Source: Montifringilla adamsi
Taxonomy: Eukaryota; Chordata; Aves; Passeriformes; Passeridae
Assembly (NCBI GenBank): GCA_017590115.1
Contig: JAGGNK010008892.1
Span: forward strand, 3,231,383-3,295,382
Reading direction: 5' to 3'
Length of the DNA: 64,000 bases
The notes beneath the pieces are model-generated. The model was not told where the DNA came from and made no database searches. It was given only the letters and a program-made list of their open reading frames with translations. Shown one piece after another: positions 62,332 to 64,000 of the stretch; position 1 is the first letter of the stretch; each line of letters begins with the position of its first letter. The position numbers were made by a program, and so were the translations under genes.

Positions 62332-64000
62332 TGCCTGCAGGGAGATACCAAACTCAATGGCTGCTGGTGTTACACGTCTGAGTCTTGCCTAACTTAAGTC
62401 TTAAGCCAAGTAAATTCTGTTTGGTGAAAGAAGTAAATATTTTTCTTTAGACTACCTTTCAAGGAAAGAAAGCCTATGTGAGTGTACTGCCTACACACCT
62501 CTCTCCTTGTTACCCTTTCAACACTGTGATTAGTTGCAGTCCAATTCACAGAACCTTCAGGCAATTAAATCCCAGGAAAAACCTCATGCAATAAGTTTCA
62601 AGAAAATGAATGGCTGGATCAAGTACTGAAACCCAAATTTGTGTCTCCACAGAGTTCTGGAAGGGGGGCAAAATCTAACTGCAGCACACTCTGTTAGCAG
62701 CCAGCTGACCAGTGAGCCTGTACTGGTGCCCAGTCGGAACACAGGCTACTTGTGTATGTGCAGTCTCCTACCCAAGTGGGGTGTTGTAAAGATGTAGAGA
62801 TTACATGGGCTACTGTACAAACTAGGGAGTTGTAGGCAATGAGTCAACAGGAGATGAAGCATCATTCATTTACAGAAGATTCCATCAGCAGCACCCATTC
62901 AAAGCTGTTTGAAGGTCTGCACTGCCAGAGGCAATCTCAATAAAGACTAATTGATAAATTACAGAGTGTCTGCAACTCTGATATTAATGCAGGAGGGGAA
63001 AGGAAAAGACGTATGTAAATATTTTTCACACATGGTTCCACAATTAATGAACACGATGGTCACACCATACACATACCCATATATCTCTGTTCATATCCTT
63101 CATTTCTCCTAAGCCCCCAGGGTACCGATAGCAAAAGTTCACAAACACAAAGCAAAGGTCATGATGCTGACAAGATATCTTTATTGCTAGACAACTTCCC
63201 AACCCACCCATGATAAATTAAGGCCCTTATTCCTGCTTAACCTATAACCTTTGTAGTAGACCCTGAAGGTCAGCCATGGCAAGTTTTCCAACCTGGGGAT
63301 GGGGGCAGTTATGAGATCCACACTCAGAGGTCCCTTCTCTTCCTATCCAATGAGCAAATCAGTTCACAGAGCCTCAGCTGTATATCCATAACCCCACACA
63401 CAACACAGACACACAGGATACTTGCACAAATGCACTGCAGTGGAGATGAAGCTAATAGTTTACATGCAAACACACGCCCAGACATGTGCTCCATCCCGGA
63501 GATGCCCCCTCCCCCTCACGCTTTACACATTATATAAGAATTTTATTCTGTAGTATGCTCTGAGGAAGGCGGCATTTTGCCAGATTTCAAAATGGCCTCA
63601 TTTATCACCTAAATCCCCCACGAAAGCTAGGGAATAGGGTGTGTAAAACAGCCCAGATTAATGAGGCTGCATCTACATCTTAATAGCTTTTGTGTGTGCA
63701 CAGTACTTCAAGCTGTGCTTGTGAGCAGTGTGTATATCTGTGGTTTATGGACTTGCTTTTCTTCATCTTACCAGGTACGTCTATGTGTGCTGCTGTTCCT
63801 GACTAATGCTGTGTGCTGCACTGCCTGTGCCCAGCACATAAAACCTCCTTTCCTGGCTGTAGCTGGTTATGCTGCATGCAGGTGGAATTCTCCCTGTGAG
63901 CACCTCCCAATTTGCAAATGTGATCTGAGTAGGGACCCTATTTATGCCAGGGCTTTGATATCCATCGGTATACTTTTGTGCATGTTAAAGTCACCACTTC
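62332..64000. other. Non-coding stretch at right edge
   Basis: No exon or repeat family recognised. Minus-strand AATAAA hexamers (plus TTTATT, for example near 63180) are present, but they are not evidence of a gene by themselves. Confidence 0.5.

Noticed and set aside
1..64000. CRISPR arrays, bacterial operons, phage or plasmid features
   Set aside because: The window is vertebrate nuclear DNA; no repeat-spacer pattern or bacterial gene structure is present.
63170..64000. IRF2BPL 3' UTR at the right edge
   Set aside because: Synteny would allow a minus-strand gene to the right, but nothing in the sequence identifies it and the mammalian gap is far larger.

Overview
The window looks like nuclear DNA of a bird. 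The evidence is one vertebrate gene split into ten exons with GT-AG introns, three CR1 (chicken repeat 1) LINE pieces with the typical avian 3' tail plus one short tail, and two solo-LTR-like elements of a family common in neoavian and passerine genomes. There are no prokaryotic features. A passerine or close relative is my best guess from the LTR family; that is inference.

Layout. 1-7039: no coding exons; it contains the ANGEL1 3' UTR on the minus strand and, by known synteny, possibly the end of a convergent VASH1 on the plus strand. 7040-16206: ANGEL1 on the minus strand. All ten coding exons were assembled by eye with matching phases, giving 2031 nt and 676 residues. Its CpG-island promoter lies around 15.83-16.50 kb. 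16.5-22.2 kb: intergenic. 22.25-34.31 kb: on the plus strand, a series of exon-like blocks that match, in N-to-C order, the leucine-rich-repeat protein LRRC74A, the neighbour of ANGEL1 in mammals. The first block is clean; later blocks carry stops, a frameshift and lost splice sites, and endogenous-retrovirus LTRs sit between them. I read this as a decaying LRRC74A pseudogene. 34.4-64 kb: no convincing protein-coding gene. This part holds an LTR (37.62-38.19 kb), a small CpG island (38.2-38.43 kb), a CR1 copy (38.43-38.96 kb), a poly-A/poly-T low-complexity block (39.55-39.69 kb), a larger CpG island with G-quadruplex potential (42.3-42.95 kb), and two CR1-type copies of different age (48.04-48.92 kb).

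How it works together. ANGEL1 encodes an EEP-family (CCR4-like) phosphatase/nuclease homologue that binds the cap-binding protein eIF4E. The gene order ANGEL1(-), LRRC74A(+) is the conserved 14q24.3-type neighbourhood. The rest fits the spacer towards IRF2BPL, which is not in this window. Comparisons with mammalian proteins were made from memory, without database searches.
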